Shown piece by piece: positions 56,892 to 64,000 of a stretch of 64,000 nucleotides of DNA. The notes beneath the pieces are model-generated. The model was not told the origin of the DNA. It saw only the letters and a program-made list of their open reading frames with translations, and did not search any database. Source of the DNA: JAJZOM01 sp046703545 (GTDB lineage: Archaea > Thermoplasmatota > Thermoplasmata > Thermoplasmatales > Thermoplasmataceae); NCBI GenBank assembly GCA_046703545.1, contig JBJKSX010000003.1, forward strand, positions 10,077 through 74,076. The letters are read 5' to 3'. Position 1 is the first letter of the stretch. Each line of letters opens with the position of its first letter. Position numbers and translations under genes: made by a program.

Positions 56892-58757
56892 ATGTCAAAA
56901 ATCATAGGAATAGATTTGGGAACAAGCAATTCGGCCGCAGCAGTAGTGATTTCAGGAAAACCAACTGTAATACCCAGTGAGGAAGGCGTATCACTTGGTG
57001 GAAAGGCTTTTCCAAGCTACGTTGCATTTTCAAAGGAAAACGAGCTGCTCGTTGGCGAACCGGCCAAGAGGCAGGCACTCCTCAACCCGGAGGGGACTAT
57101 TTTCGCCGCAAAGAGGAAGATGGGAACGGATTTCAAATTCAAGATTAAGGATAAGGAATACACTCCTCAGCAGATTTCAGCATTCATTCTGCAGAAGATC
57201 AAGAGGGACGCTGAAAAATTCCTTGGGGAAGAGGTGAAGGAAGCGGTAATCACTGTACCGGCCTATTTTGATGACAATCAGAGGCAGGCCACAAAGGATG
57301 CAGGGCTCATCGCAGGCCTGGAGGTCAAGAGGATTATCAACGAACCCACAGCAGCCTCCCTTGCATATGGCATTGACAAACTAAACGAATCACAGAAGAT
57401 TCTTGTCTTTGACCTGGGCGGAGGAACCCTTGATGTAACTATAATGGACTTCGGCGAAGGCGTATTTGAGGTAGTTTCAACCTCTGGTGACACTCACCTC
57501 GGAGGCACAGACATGGACGAAGCCATCATCAAGTACATCCTGGATGACTTCAAGTCCAAGGAAGGGGTCGACCTTTCAAAGGACAAGAATGCATACATCA
57601 GGCTCAAGGATGCAGCGGAGAAAGCCAAGATAGAGCTTTCATCAACCACTTCAACCGAGATAAATCTCCCGTACATAACAGCAACCCAGGAGGGGCCCAA
57701 GCATCTCCAGCTTAACCTCAGCAGATCCAAGCTAGAAGAACTCATCGGCCCAATTGTTAAAAAGTGCCAGAAGCCAATAGAGGATGCAATAAAGGCTGGA
57801 AAACTTTCAAAGGATGATGTCACCAAGATCATTCTCGTTGGTGGCCCAACCAGAATTCCCATGGTCAGGAAGTTTGTTGAAGACTTCTTTGGAAGGAAGG
57901 TCGAAGGTGGGGTGGACCCTATGGAGTGTGTCTCAATTGGAGCTTCAATCCAGGGCGCAGTTCTCGCCGGAGAAATCAAGGACATCGTCCTTCTGGATGT
58001 GACTCCCCTGACACTTGGAATTGAAACGCTTGGAGGAGTCTCAACTCCACTCATAGAGGCAAACAGCACCATACCGACCAAGAAATCACAGGTGTTCACC
58101 ACAGCCGCGGACATGCAGACGGCAGTCACAGTGCATGTGGTCCAGGGTGAGAGGACCATGGCGGCTGACAATGTTTCGCTGGGAATGTTCAACCTTGTTG
58201 GTATTCCGCCTGCACCGAGGGGCGTGCCCCAGATTGAGGTCACCTTCGACATAGATGCAAACGGAATTCTCAATGTATCGGCGACTGACAAGGGATCAGG
58301 CAAGAAGCAGAGCATATCGATCACAGCCTCCACAAAACTCTCCGAAGAAGAGATTGAGAATATGAAGAAACAGGCTGAAGAGTTTGCTGAACAGGACAAG
58401 AAGAAGAAGGAAGAAGTTGAAAAACTCAATCAGGCTGAAAATCTTGCCTACACAGTTGAAAACACCCTCAATGAAAACAAGGACAAGATTGATGAGGGCA
58501 AGAGAAAGGAGATCCTCGACAAAGTCAGCAACCTTAAGGATGCAGTGAAGAACAAGGAGATGGACAAGATCGAATCCCTTACAGAGGAACTCACCAAGAA
58601 AATCCAGGAGATCGGCGCCCAAATGTACCAGGGCCAGCCAGGAGCCGAGGGCCAGCAGGCCCCAGGTCCGGAGGGACAGCAGCAGGCAGGGCAGCAGGCA
58701 CAGTCAGGCAGTACCGGTGAAGAGACGGTGGATGCTGATTTCGAGGAGAAGAAGTAA
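56892..58757 (+). CDS. dnaK: Chaperone DnaK (Hsp70)
   Basis: A full 621-residue Hsp70. Actin-like ATPase motifs are present: IGIDLGTSNSAAAVV, LVFDLGGGTLDVTIMDF and ILVGGPTRIPMV. The substrate-binding domain begins after LLDVTPLTLGIETLGG, and the lid is followed by a Gln/Gly-rich tail ending EETVDADFEEKK. Hydrophobic peptide binding and ATP cycling with DnaJ and GrpE take place in the cytoplasm. It is the middle gene of the operon. Confidence 0.98.
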   Translation: MSKIIGIDLGTSNSAAAVVISGKPTVIPSEEGVSLGGKAFPSYVAFSKENELLVGEPAKRQALLNPEGTIFAAKRKMGTDFKFKIKDKEYTPQQISAFILQKIKRDAEKFLGEEVKEAVITVPAYFDDNQRQATKDAGLIAGLEVKRIINEPTAASLAYGIDKLNESQKILVFDLGGGTLDVTIMDFGEGVFEVVSTSGDTHLGGTDMDEAIIKYILDDFKSKEGVDLSKDKNAYIRLKDAAEKAKIELSSTTSTEINLPYITATQEGPKHLQLNLSRSKLEELIGPIVKKCQKPIEDAIKAGKLSKDDVTKIILVGGPTRIPMVRKFVEDFFGRKVEGGVDPMECVSIGASIQGAVLAGEIKDIVLLDVTPLTLGIETLGGVSTPLIEANSTIPTKKSQVFTTAADMQTAVTVHVVQGERTMAADNVSLGMFNLVGIPPAPRGVPQIEVTFDIDANGILNVSATDKGSGKKQSISITASTKLSEEEIENMKKQAEEFAEQDKKKKEEVEKLNQAENLAYTVENTLNENKDKIDEGKRKEILDKVSNLKDAVKNKEMDKIESLTEELTKKIQEIGAQMYQGQPGAEGQQAPGPEGQQQAGQQAQSGSTGEETVDADFEEKK

Positions 58758-58779
58758 ACTGGTAGGGACCGGAAGGTAA

Positions 58780-59895
58780 ATGGCCAAAGACTACTATGAG
58801 ACTCTGGGAGTTTCCAAGGGATCCTCCCAGGAAGAAATTAGAAAAGCATTCAGGGCACTTGCGAGGAAATACCATCCGGACACCAACCCAGACAACAAGG
58901 AAGAGGCAGAAAGCAAGTTCAAGGAGATTAGCGAAGCTTACGAGGTCCTTTCAGACGAGGACAAGAGGAGGATGTATGATCAGACTGGCAGGGTCGACTT
59001 TGGCTCAGGCAGGTCTGACTTCACCTGGGAGGACTTCTCCCACTTCAATGATTTCAGCGACCTTGGAGACATTTTCAAGACCATCTTCGGCGGGAATTTC
59101 GGTTTTGGTGGGTCTTCCAACTCATTTTACTCAGGCTTTGGAAACCAGCAGGAGAACCTGGATCTTGTCACCAACCTGAGGGTCAGCCTCGAAGAGGCAT
59201 ACTATGGAGTCAGCAGGACGATAAAATACAGGCGCAATGAAAGCTGTTCCGCATGCAAGGGCACCGGTTCAAGTGATGGAAAGCTGAAAACCTGCAAGGC
59301 ATGCAACGGATCAGGCCAGCAGCGTGTGGTCCAGGGCCAGGGGTTCTTCAGGATGGTTTCGGTGACCACATGCCAGTCGTGCGGAGGAAGGGGCCAAACT
59401 CCGAGCGAGCCATGCTCGACCTGCAAGGGAACCGGCTCAAATCCAACAACAGAAAACCTTGAGATCAAGATACCCAAGGGGGCCCCAAACAACCTTAGGC
59501 TCAGGGTCAAGGGGAAAGGCCAGTCTAACTATGGAAGGACCGGTGACCTTTTTGTAATCCTTCAGGTGCAGGAACCTTCCGGCTACCGCAGGGTTAATGA
59601 TGACATATACATGGTTACAGAGGTAACCTTCCCCGAGGCTGCTCTTGGAACAGAGAAGGAAATACCTCTTTTCAGGGAGAAAGTTCCGCTGAAAGTACCT
59701 GCAGGAACACAGCCCAATGAGGTCATCAGGGTGAAAAACGCGGGAATGCCAAGAATGAATGGAAGAGGAACCGGTGATCTCCTTGTCGAGGCAAGGGTTG
59801 TTGTCCCAAAGCACCTGTCCAGCACCCAGAAGGAACTGATATCAAAACTGGGAGAGGAAAACGGCAAGAAACATTCATGGTTCAAACAATCATGA
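58780..59895 (+). CDS. dnaJ: Chaperone DnaJ (Hsp40)
   Basis: 371 residues, type I DnaJ. The J domain holds the HPD motif (KYHPDTNPDN), then a Gly/Phe-rich linker (SGFGNQ region), and four zinc-finger repeats CSACKGTG, CKACNGSG, CQSCGGRG and CSTCKGTG. C-terminal substrate domains follow (GAPNNLRLRVKGKGQS, PEAALGTEKEIPL). It stimulates DnaK ATPase and delivers clients. It begins 22 bases after dnaK and ends the operon. Confidence 0.97.
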   Translation: MAKDYYETLGVSKGSSQEEIRKAFRALARKYHPDTNPDNKEEAESKFKEISEAYEVLSDEDKRRMYDQTGRVDFGSGRSDFTWEDFSHFNDFSDLGDIFKTIFGGNFGFGGSSNSFYSGFGNQQENLDLVTNLRVSLEEAYYGVSRTIKYRRNESCSACKGTGSSDGKLKTCKACNGSGQQRVVQGQGFFRMVSVTTCQSCGGRGQTPSEPCSTCKGTGSNPTTENLEIKIPKGAPNNLRLRVKGKGQSNYGRTGDLFVILQVQEPSGYRRVNDDIYMVTEVTFPEAALGTEKEIPLFREKVPLKVPAGTQPNEVIRVKNAGMPRMNGRGTGDLLVEARVVVPKHLSSTQKELISKLGEENGKKHSWFKQS

Positions 59896-59965
59896 AGTTT
59901 TGATGCCACTCCAAAATGGACCGGTTGATCGAAACTTATAAATTTCTCTAAGCTGATAAATGCTC

Positions 59966-60400
59966 ATGAAATTCCTCATCGCCTTTGACAACTCTGATGG
60001 AGCAAGGAAAGCCCTCAGGTATTCCATGAACTTTAAGGGCATATCGGATGAATACATCATATGCTATGTATCCCCGCTTGTTATGGGCGCTGGCCCAAAT
60101 TTTGATGCCTATGTCCCCCCATCACTGTACAAGAAGAGTGATGAAACATCGGATGTGGTGCTTGAGGCTGCCAAGGAAATGATTGAGCGTGAGAGCGTCA
60201 ATGCAACTTTCCTGAAGCTTGATGCCCCCGGTGAGCAGATAGCAAGGGCAATGGCAAATCAGGCAAAGGAGAGGGGAGTGGACCTTATTATTACGGGAAC
60301 AAGGCGACTTTCGGGCCTCAGCAAAATGTTGCTCGGTTCAGTGAGCTCGGAGCTTGTGAAACTGAGTTCAATTCCAGTGATGGTTGTCCCTCCAGACTAA
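59966..60400 (+). CDS. Universal stress protein (UspA family)
   Basis: A 144-residue protein with the UspA fold: MKFLIAFDNSDGARKALRYS at the N-terminus and the ATP-type G-x2-G-x9-G(S) motif GTRRLSGLSKMLLGSVSSEL near the C-terminus, so nucleotide binding is likely. A CTTATAAAT box is centred about 26 bases before ATG 59966, which favours that start over ATG 59960. It follows the chaperone operon but has its own promoter. Confidence 0.88.
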   Translation: MKFLIAFDNSDGARKALRYSMNFKGISDEYIICYVSPLVMGAGPNFDAYVPPSLYKKSDETSDVVLEAAKEMIERESVNATFLKLDAPGEQIARAMANQAKERGVDLIITGTRRLSGLSKMLLGSVSSELVKLSSIPVMVVPPD

Positions 60401-60441
60401 CTGCCAAGCTTTTAATAAGATTTAATGATTTCAGTGAGCCT

Positions 60442-60681
60442 ATGGGAAGCATAAGACCATCCAATATCAAGAGAATCGCAATAGAACTGGTGGAGAAGAA
60501 CCAGGGAACATTCAACGAGAATTTCGAGAAGAACAGGGAACTGCTCAAGACATCACTGACAGGAGTTTCCAAGAGGACCCTGAACCTGATTGCAGGTTAT
60601 GTCACAAGATACGTTTTGAAGAAGCAGTCCCGCCTGAAGAAGGACATCGAGGAAGGCACCGTTACGGCGCCCGCTTCCTGA
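60442..60681 (+). CDS. rps17e: 30S ribosomal protein S17e
   Basis: This 79-residue protein matches archaeal eS17: MGSIRPSNIKRIAIELVEKN, then LLKTSLTGVSKRTLNLIAGYVTRYV and a basic C-terminus (KKQSRLKKD). A TTTTAATAAG box lies about 28 bases before the ATG. It stands alone between a stress protein and the thiolase operon. Confidence 0.94.
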   Translation: MGSIRPSNIKRIAIELVEKNQGTFNENFEKNRELLKTSLTGVSKRTLNLIAGYVTRYVLKKQSRLKKDIEEGTVTAPAS

Positions 60682-60744
60682 TAATTATATAACTTTTTAG
60701 CAGTAAATCTATTAATGCGGGGCAGAATCCCGCTTTGATATTCC

Positions 60745-61911
60745 ATGAGGAAGGTCTATATTGTAGCTGCCAAGAGAACTCCCATCGGCAAATTCGGGAA
60801 ATCCCTGGCATCAATTTCTGCACCTCAGCTTGGTGCCCGCGTCATAAAGCATATTGTCAATGAAACCGGAGTTCCCAGGGACTCCGTTGAAGAAGTCATA
60901 ATGGGGAATGTTATACAGGCGGGCGTTGGGCAGAATCCCGCTGGACAGGCCACAACCCTTGCAGGGCTGCCGGATGAGGTCGTCAAATACACGGTCAACA
61001 CAGTCTGTGCTTCAGGAACCCTGGCTGTGGAAAACGCAGCAAGGGAGATCATGCTGGGTGAACATGAGATTATAGTTGCAGGCGGAATGGAGAGCATGAG
61101 CAATTCACCACTGATCATGCCAGCGGATGCAAGATGGGGCATTGGCCAGCTTCTTGGAAAGGAACTCAAATTCAGGGATTCCATGCTTACGGACGGGCTG
61201 CTCGATGCATTCAGTTATGACCATATGGGAAACTCCGCAGAGGCATCAGGCAGGAAATTCGGAATAACAAGGAAGGAGGCCGATGAATTTGCAGTGAGGA
61301 GCCAGGAACTGGCTTGCAGGGCATGGGAGACCGGGGAATTCGCGGCTGAAACAATAAAGATGGATGAGCTTCCAAAGGATGAGGGCCTGAGGAAAACTGA
61401 TGTTGAGGCCCTCGGAAAATTAAGATCAGCCTTTGCACGGGAAGGCATACTCACCGCAGGCAATTCTTCCCAGCTGAGTGATGGCGCCTCTGCACTGATG
61501 CTTGCATCTGAGGAAGCACTGGATCAGTTCTCGCTGAAGCCCATCGCTGAAATAACAGGATTCCAGGCCGCTTCAATGGCACCGTACGATTTTGTCGAGG
61601 CACCCATCCCGGCCACAAGGAAATTGCTTGACAAACTGGGAAAGAAGATAGACTACTTTGACCTGGTGGAACACAATGAGGCATTTTCAGTGGCCTCCCT
61701 GATTGTGCAGAGAGAACTTGGCGTGGAAGATTCAAAATTCAATGTGAACGGAGGTGCAATAGCAATTGGGCATCCGCTTGGCAATTCCGGATCAAGGATA
61801 CTCGTGACTCTCCTGAATGCGCTGAAGCAGAGGAAACTGGAGCATGGCCTCGCAACCATATGCCACGGCGGCGGAGGAGGACACAGCATCACACTGGAGA
61901 TGATGCAATGA
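60745..61911 (+). CDS. Thiolase (acetyl-CoA C-acetyltransferase type)
   Basis: A 388-residue degradative/biosynthetic-type thiolase with both catalytic cysteines and histidines: NTVCASG (C88), GGAIAIGHPLGNSGSRI and CHGGGGGHS. It condenses two acetyl-CoA or cleaves 3-ketoacyl-CoA. It is not the HMG-CoA-linked archaeal thiolase with a DUF35 partner; it looks like the bacterial-type enzyme. It begins an operon with 3-hydroxyacyl-CoA dehydrogenase and enoyl-CoA hydratase, overlapping the former by four bases. Confidence 0.94.
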   Translation: MRKVYIVAAKRTPIGKFGKSLASISAPQLGARVIKHIVNETGVPRDSVEEVIMGNVIQAGVGQNPAGQATTLAGLPDEVVKYTVNTVCASGTLAVENAAREIMLGEHEIIVAGGMESMSNSPLIMPADARWGIGQLLGKELKFRDSMLTDGLLDAFSYDHMGNSAEASGRKFGITRKEADEFAVRSQELACRAWETGEFAAETIKMDELPKDEGLRKTDVEALGKLRSAFAREGILTAGNSSQLSDGASALMLASEEALDQFSLKPIAEITGFQAASMAPYDFVEAPIPATRKLLDKLGKKIDYFDLVEHNEAFSVASLIVQRELGVEDSKFNVNGGAIAIGHPLGNSGSRILVTLLNALKQRKLEHGLATICHGGGGGHSITLEMMQ

Positions 61912-62756
61912 AGGTAACTGTCATTGGCGCTGGAACAATGGGGCGGGGAATCGCCCAGGTGTTTGCACAGGCAGGAAACGAAGTCATCCTTACTGATGTT
62001 TATGAAAGGGCACTTTCCTCGGCAATGGCAGAAATTGAGAAATCACTCGCCAAACTTCATTCCAAGAATCTCATTAGCGAGGACCCTGGCATTGTACTCA
62101 GCCGCATAAGGCCCACACCAAGGCTGGAGGAAGGCAAGGGCTCGGAAATTTTTGTTGAAGCTGTCCTCGAGAAAATTGAGGTGAAGGAAGACCTTTACAG
62201 AAAACTCAATTCCGTTGCCTCAAGCGGGGCAATAATTGCATCCAACACATCATCAATTTCAATCAATGCACTTTCATCCTCTGTCAGCAACCCGGAGAAC
62301 TTCATCGGGCTGCACTTCTTCAATCCCGTTCCAGTCATGAAACTGGTTGAAATAATCAAGGGAGAAAAAACATCCCCTGATGTGGTGTCCAGGTCCCTCG
62401 ATATTGTGAAAAGCCTTCACAAGGAGCCGGTTACATCAAACGATTTTCCAGGATTCATATCAAACAGGGTACTGATGCCGCTCATAAAGGAGGCAATCCT
62501 GACCCTTGAACAGGGAATATCAACCAAGGATGACATCGACAAGACGCTCAAACTGGGAATGAACCATCCCATGGGGCCACTTGAGCTGGCAGATTTTATA
62601 GGGCTTGACGTGGTATATGATATAATGCACGTTCTCTATGTCGAGTTTGGGGATCCGCGTTTCATGCCGCCCGTGACCCTCAGGAATCTTGTTAATGCGA
62701 GGAAACTGGGCAGAAAGAGCGGTGAAGGCTTTTACAAGTATGAGGTGAAGAAATGA
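61908..62756 (+). CDS. 3-hydroxyacyl-CoA dehydrogenase
   Basis: 282 residues. NAD-binding VIGAGTMGRGIAQVFAQAG at the N-terminus, catalytic region GLHFFNPVPVMKLVEII, and a C-terminal helical domain (NRVLMPLIKEAILTLEQG, MNHPMGPLELADFIGLD). It oxidises 3-hydroxyacyl-CoA to 3-ketoacyl-CoA or the reverse. ATG 61908 overlaps the thiolase stop (ATGA). A frame running back to 61860 lies within thiolase and is rejected. Confidence 0.94.
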   Translation: MKVTVIGAGTMGRGIAQVFAQAGNEVILTDVYERALSSAMAEIEKSLAKLHSKNLISEDPGIVLSRIRPTPRLEEGKGSEIFVEAVLEKIEVKEDLYRKLNSVASSGAIIASNTSSISINALSSSVSNPENFIGLHFFNPVPVMKLVEIIKGEKTSPDVVSRSLDIVKSLHKEPVTSNDFPGFISNRVLMPLIKEAILTLEQGISTKDDIDKTLKLGMNHPMGPLELADFIGLDVVYDIMHVLYVEFGDPRFMPPVTLRNLVNARKLGRKSGEGFYKYEVKK

Positions 62757-63499
62757 GTTATAAGGAAATTGCAACAAAGGACAGCGGGAAAGTCAGGATT
62801 ATTACGCTGAACAGGGAATCCCCCCTGAATCCACTGGACATGGACACAATGAGGGAAATCAGGGATGCGGTTGAAAACTCCGGCAACAGGGTCATTCTTA
62901 TCCATGGGGCAAACAGGGCATTTTCCGCAGGTGCCGACATAAACAATTTCATGAAACTTGACAACTCCACTGCAGGCATTTTTGCAAAGGAGGGTCATGA
63001 CATCATGAATTATCTGGCATCTTATGACCGGCCAGTTATAGCCGCGATTCACGGATACTGCCTTGGCGGAGGCTATGAACTCGCCCTTGCGTGTGACCTG
63101 AGGATTGCGCATCCTGACACAACCTTCGGACTCCCTGAGGTGAATCTCGGAATCCTCCCCGGTTTCGGTGGTACCCAGAGGCTCAGAAGCCTGGTTGGGG
63201 AGACAAAAGCTTTCGAGCTGATCGCAACCGGAAAGCGTTATAAAGCGGACGAAGCACTCAGGCTCGGTATTCTGAATGAAGTCACTGAAAACTACCTGGA
63301 GACGGCAGAAAAACTTGCCCAGGAACTGTCAAAGAAACCAAAGAATTCCGTCAGGCTAATAAAGGAACTCGTGAGGAACAGGCCTGATGAACGCTACGAA
63401 AGGGAAGTGGATGCTTTTGGTGAAGTTTTCGCATATCCGGACAGGCAGGAAGGAGTGAAGGCTTTCCTCGAAAAGAGGGAAGCGAAGTTCGAGGACTGA
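62753..63499 (+). CDS. Enoyl-CoA hydratase/isomerase family protein
   Basis: 248 residues of the crotonase fold. The oxyanion-hole region is GANRAFSAGADI, with GGGYELALACDLRIA and PEVNLGILPGFGGTQRL holding the two catalytic-type Glu residues (in GYELA and PEVNLG). It hydrates 2-enoyl-CoA. ATG 62753 overlaps the dehydrogenase stop, so all three enzymes are cotranscribed and together interconvert short acyl-CoAs with acetyl-CoA. Confidence 0.93.
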   Translation: MSYKEIATKDSGKVRIITLNRESPLNPLDMDTMREIRDAVENSGNRVILIHGANRAFSAGADINNFMKLDNSTAGIFAKEGHDIMNYLASYDRPVIAAIHGYCLGGGYELALACDLRIAHPDTTFGLPEVNLGILPGFGGTQRLRSLVGETKAFELIATGKRYKADEALRLGILNEVTENYLETAEKLAQELSKKPKNSVRLIKELVRNRPDERYEREVDAFGEVFAYPDRQEGVKAFLEKREAKFED

Positions 63500-63612
63500 A
63501 CCCCAAAACTTCAATTAATTGCCAGCCCGGTTCCCAGGCCTGGAAAGTTGCACTAATTTTTATCTGAAAGGGAACCTCAATATTTTTATTCTTTAGGGGG
63601 CATATCAATTCA

Positions 63613-64000
63613 ATGGAGAGCTTTCCAGAGAATACACATAACTCAATATTCTGGCCAATGATCTTCCTTCTTTCGTTAAGCGCACTGCTTGAGGCATCTT
63701 TCATCCTCTTCCTGATGGGGATCTCATTCTTCAGCTCAAGCTTCTACCTGTTTCTAATCGAAGGAACTGTTCTTTACACTTTTTCGTATCTGCTGGTCTT
63801 CAGAAAATTGATTGCAGGCACTGGAAAGCCAGAGATACCGGCAATTATATTGATCATATTCTGCTTCTTTACACTTGTATTTTTCATCCTGGGTTTTGCA
63901 CTGATTGCAGGCATAGTTCTTGGAGGGTGGAGGGACAAGAAGGCCTATTATGAAAACCATCCAAAGCCTGCCGAATATCATGAACTCTCTCAGATAATCG
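63613..64000 (+). CDS. Membrane protein, 3' end outside window
   Basis: From ATG 63613 the frame is open for 129 codons to the window end. It shows at least three membrane helices: IFLLSLSALLEASFILFLMG, a Phe/Tyr-rich helix (FYLFLIEGTVLYTFSYLLVF) and IIFCFFTLVFFILGFALIAG, then a basic loop (GGWRDKKAYYENHPKP). A run of five G bases lies about 17 bases before the ATG. It follows the enoyl-CoA hydratase gene by 113 bases. It is not recognised; the rest is needed to name a family. Confidence 0.6.
   Translation, partial: MESFPENTHNSIFWPMIFLLSLSALLEASFILFLMGISFFSSSFYLFLIEGTVLYTFSYLLVFRKLIAGTGKPEIPAIILIIFCFFTLVFFILGFALIAGIVLGGWRDKKAYYENHPKPAEYHELSQII

Noticed and set aside
57494..58429. 311-codon minus-strand frame inside dnaK
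   Set aside because: Long antisense frames are common opposite dnaK because of codon bias; the Ser-rich product has no motif.
1..64000. CRISPR array, insertion sequence, prophage or toxin-antitoxin pair
   Set aside because: No regularly spaced repeats, transposase motifs, integrase, phage structural genes or toxin partner for the AbrB-type protein were seen.

Overview
The window looks like a chromosomal segment of a Thermoplasmata archaeon, probably an aerobic acidophile of the Thermoplasmatales type. The information-processing genes are archaeal: Csl4 exosome subunit, LSm, aIF5A, EF-1alpha, EF-2, RpoL, Orc1/Cdc6, ribosomal proteins L10e, L40e, S10 and S17e, and archaeosine synthase. Many genes start with GTG or TTG, and TATA-like boxes often lie about 25 bases upstream of the start codon, as expected for leaderless mRNAs. 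Genes within operons commonly overlap by 1-4 bases (ATGA, TAATG, TGATG). A DnaK/DnaJ/GrpE set and a copper haem oxidase with a type-1 copper protein fit this lineage. No insertion sequence, prophage, CRISPR array or convincing tRNA was seen.

Layout. 1-3464: end of glycyl-tRNA synthetase, an exosome/LSm operon with a small linking gene, and archaeosine synthase. 3539-10698: a six-gene operon with a large secreted repeat protein, two unrecognised proteins, a MoxR ATPase, a DUF58 protein and a multi-pass membrane protein; this is the best candidate for an undescribed system. 10729-14723: a nucleoside deaminase-like amidohydrolase, aIF5A translationally coupled to agmatinase, a methyltransferase and L10e. 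14724-15625: about 900 bases with no convincing intact gene. 15626-23431: an AbrB-type regulator, transporters, an AlaX relative that has lost all four zinc ligands, FolC, Cdc6 and a methyltransferase. 23649-32383: 2-oxoacid:ferredoxin oxidoreductase, PurQ with L40e, a site-2 protease and the archaeal FBP aldolase/phosphatase.

32367-40553: a respiratory region. A membrane iron-sulfur protein is divergent from a seven-gene operon: small membrane subunit, oxidase subunits II and I, a type-1 copper protein, haem O synthase, an unrecognised membrane protein with a CQC motif, and a CPBP-type intramembrane protease homologue. Three dyads lie in the divergent promoter region. 40554-45834: thioesterase, hydrolase-like and CoxG genes, RqcH, phosphoglucose/phosphomannose isomerase with an upstream 30-residue membrane microprotein, and a LigB-type protein. 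46073-51478: EF-1alpha, S10, two orphan exported proteins and EF-2. 51562-56299: threonine synthase, OsmC, a cysteine-free SQR-like flavoprotein with DUF1641 and a newly noticed 45-residue Cys-containing microprotein, RpoL and a tRNA methyltransferase. 56347-64000: grpE-dnaK-dnaJ, a universal stress protein, S17e, a thiolase/hydroxyacyl-CoA dehydrogenase/enoyl-CoA hydratase operon and the start of a membrane protein.

All family assignments come from motifs read by eye. Start codons were chosen from ribosome-binding sites, TATA spacing, overlaps and family length; where these disagree the alternative is stated.
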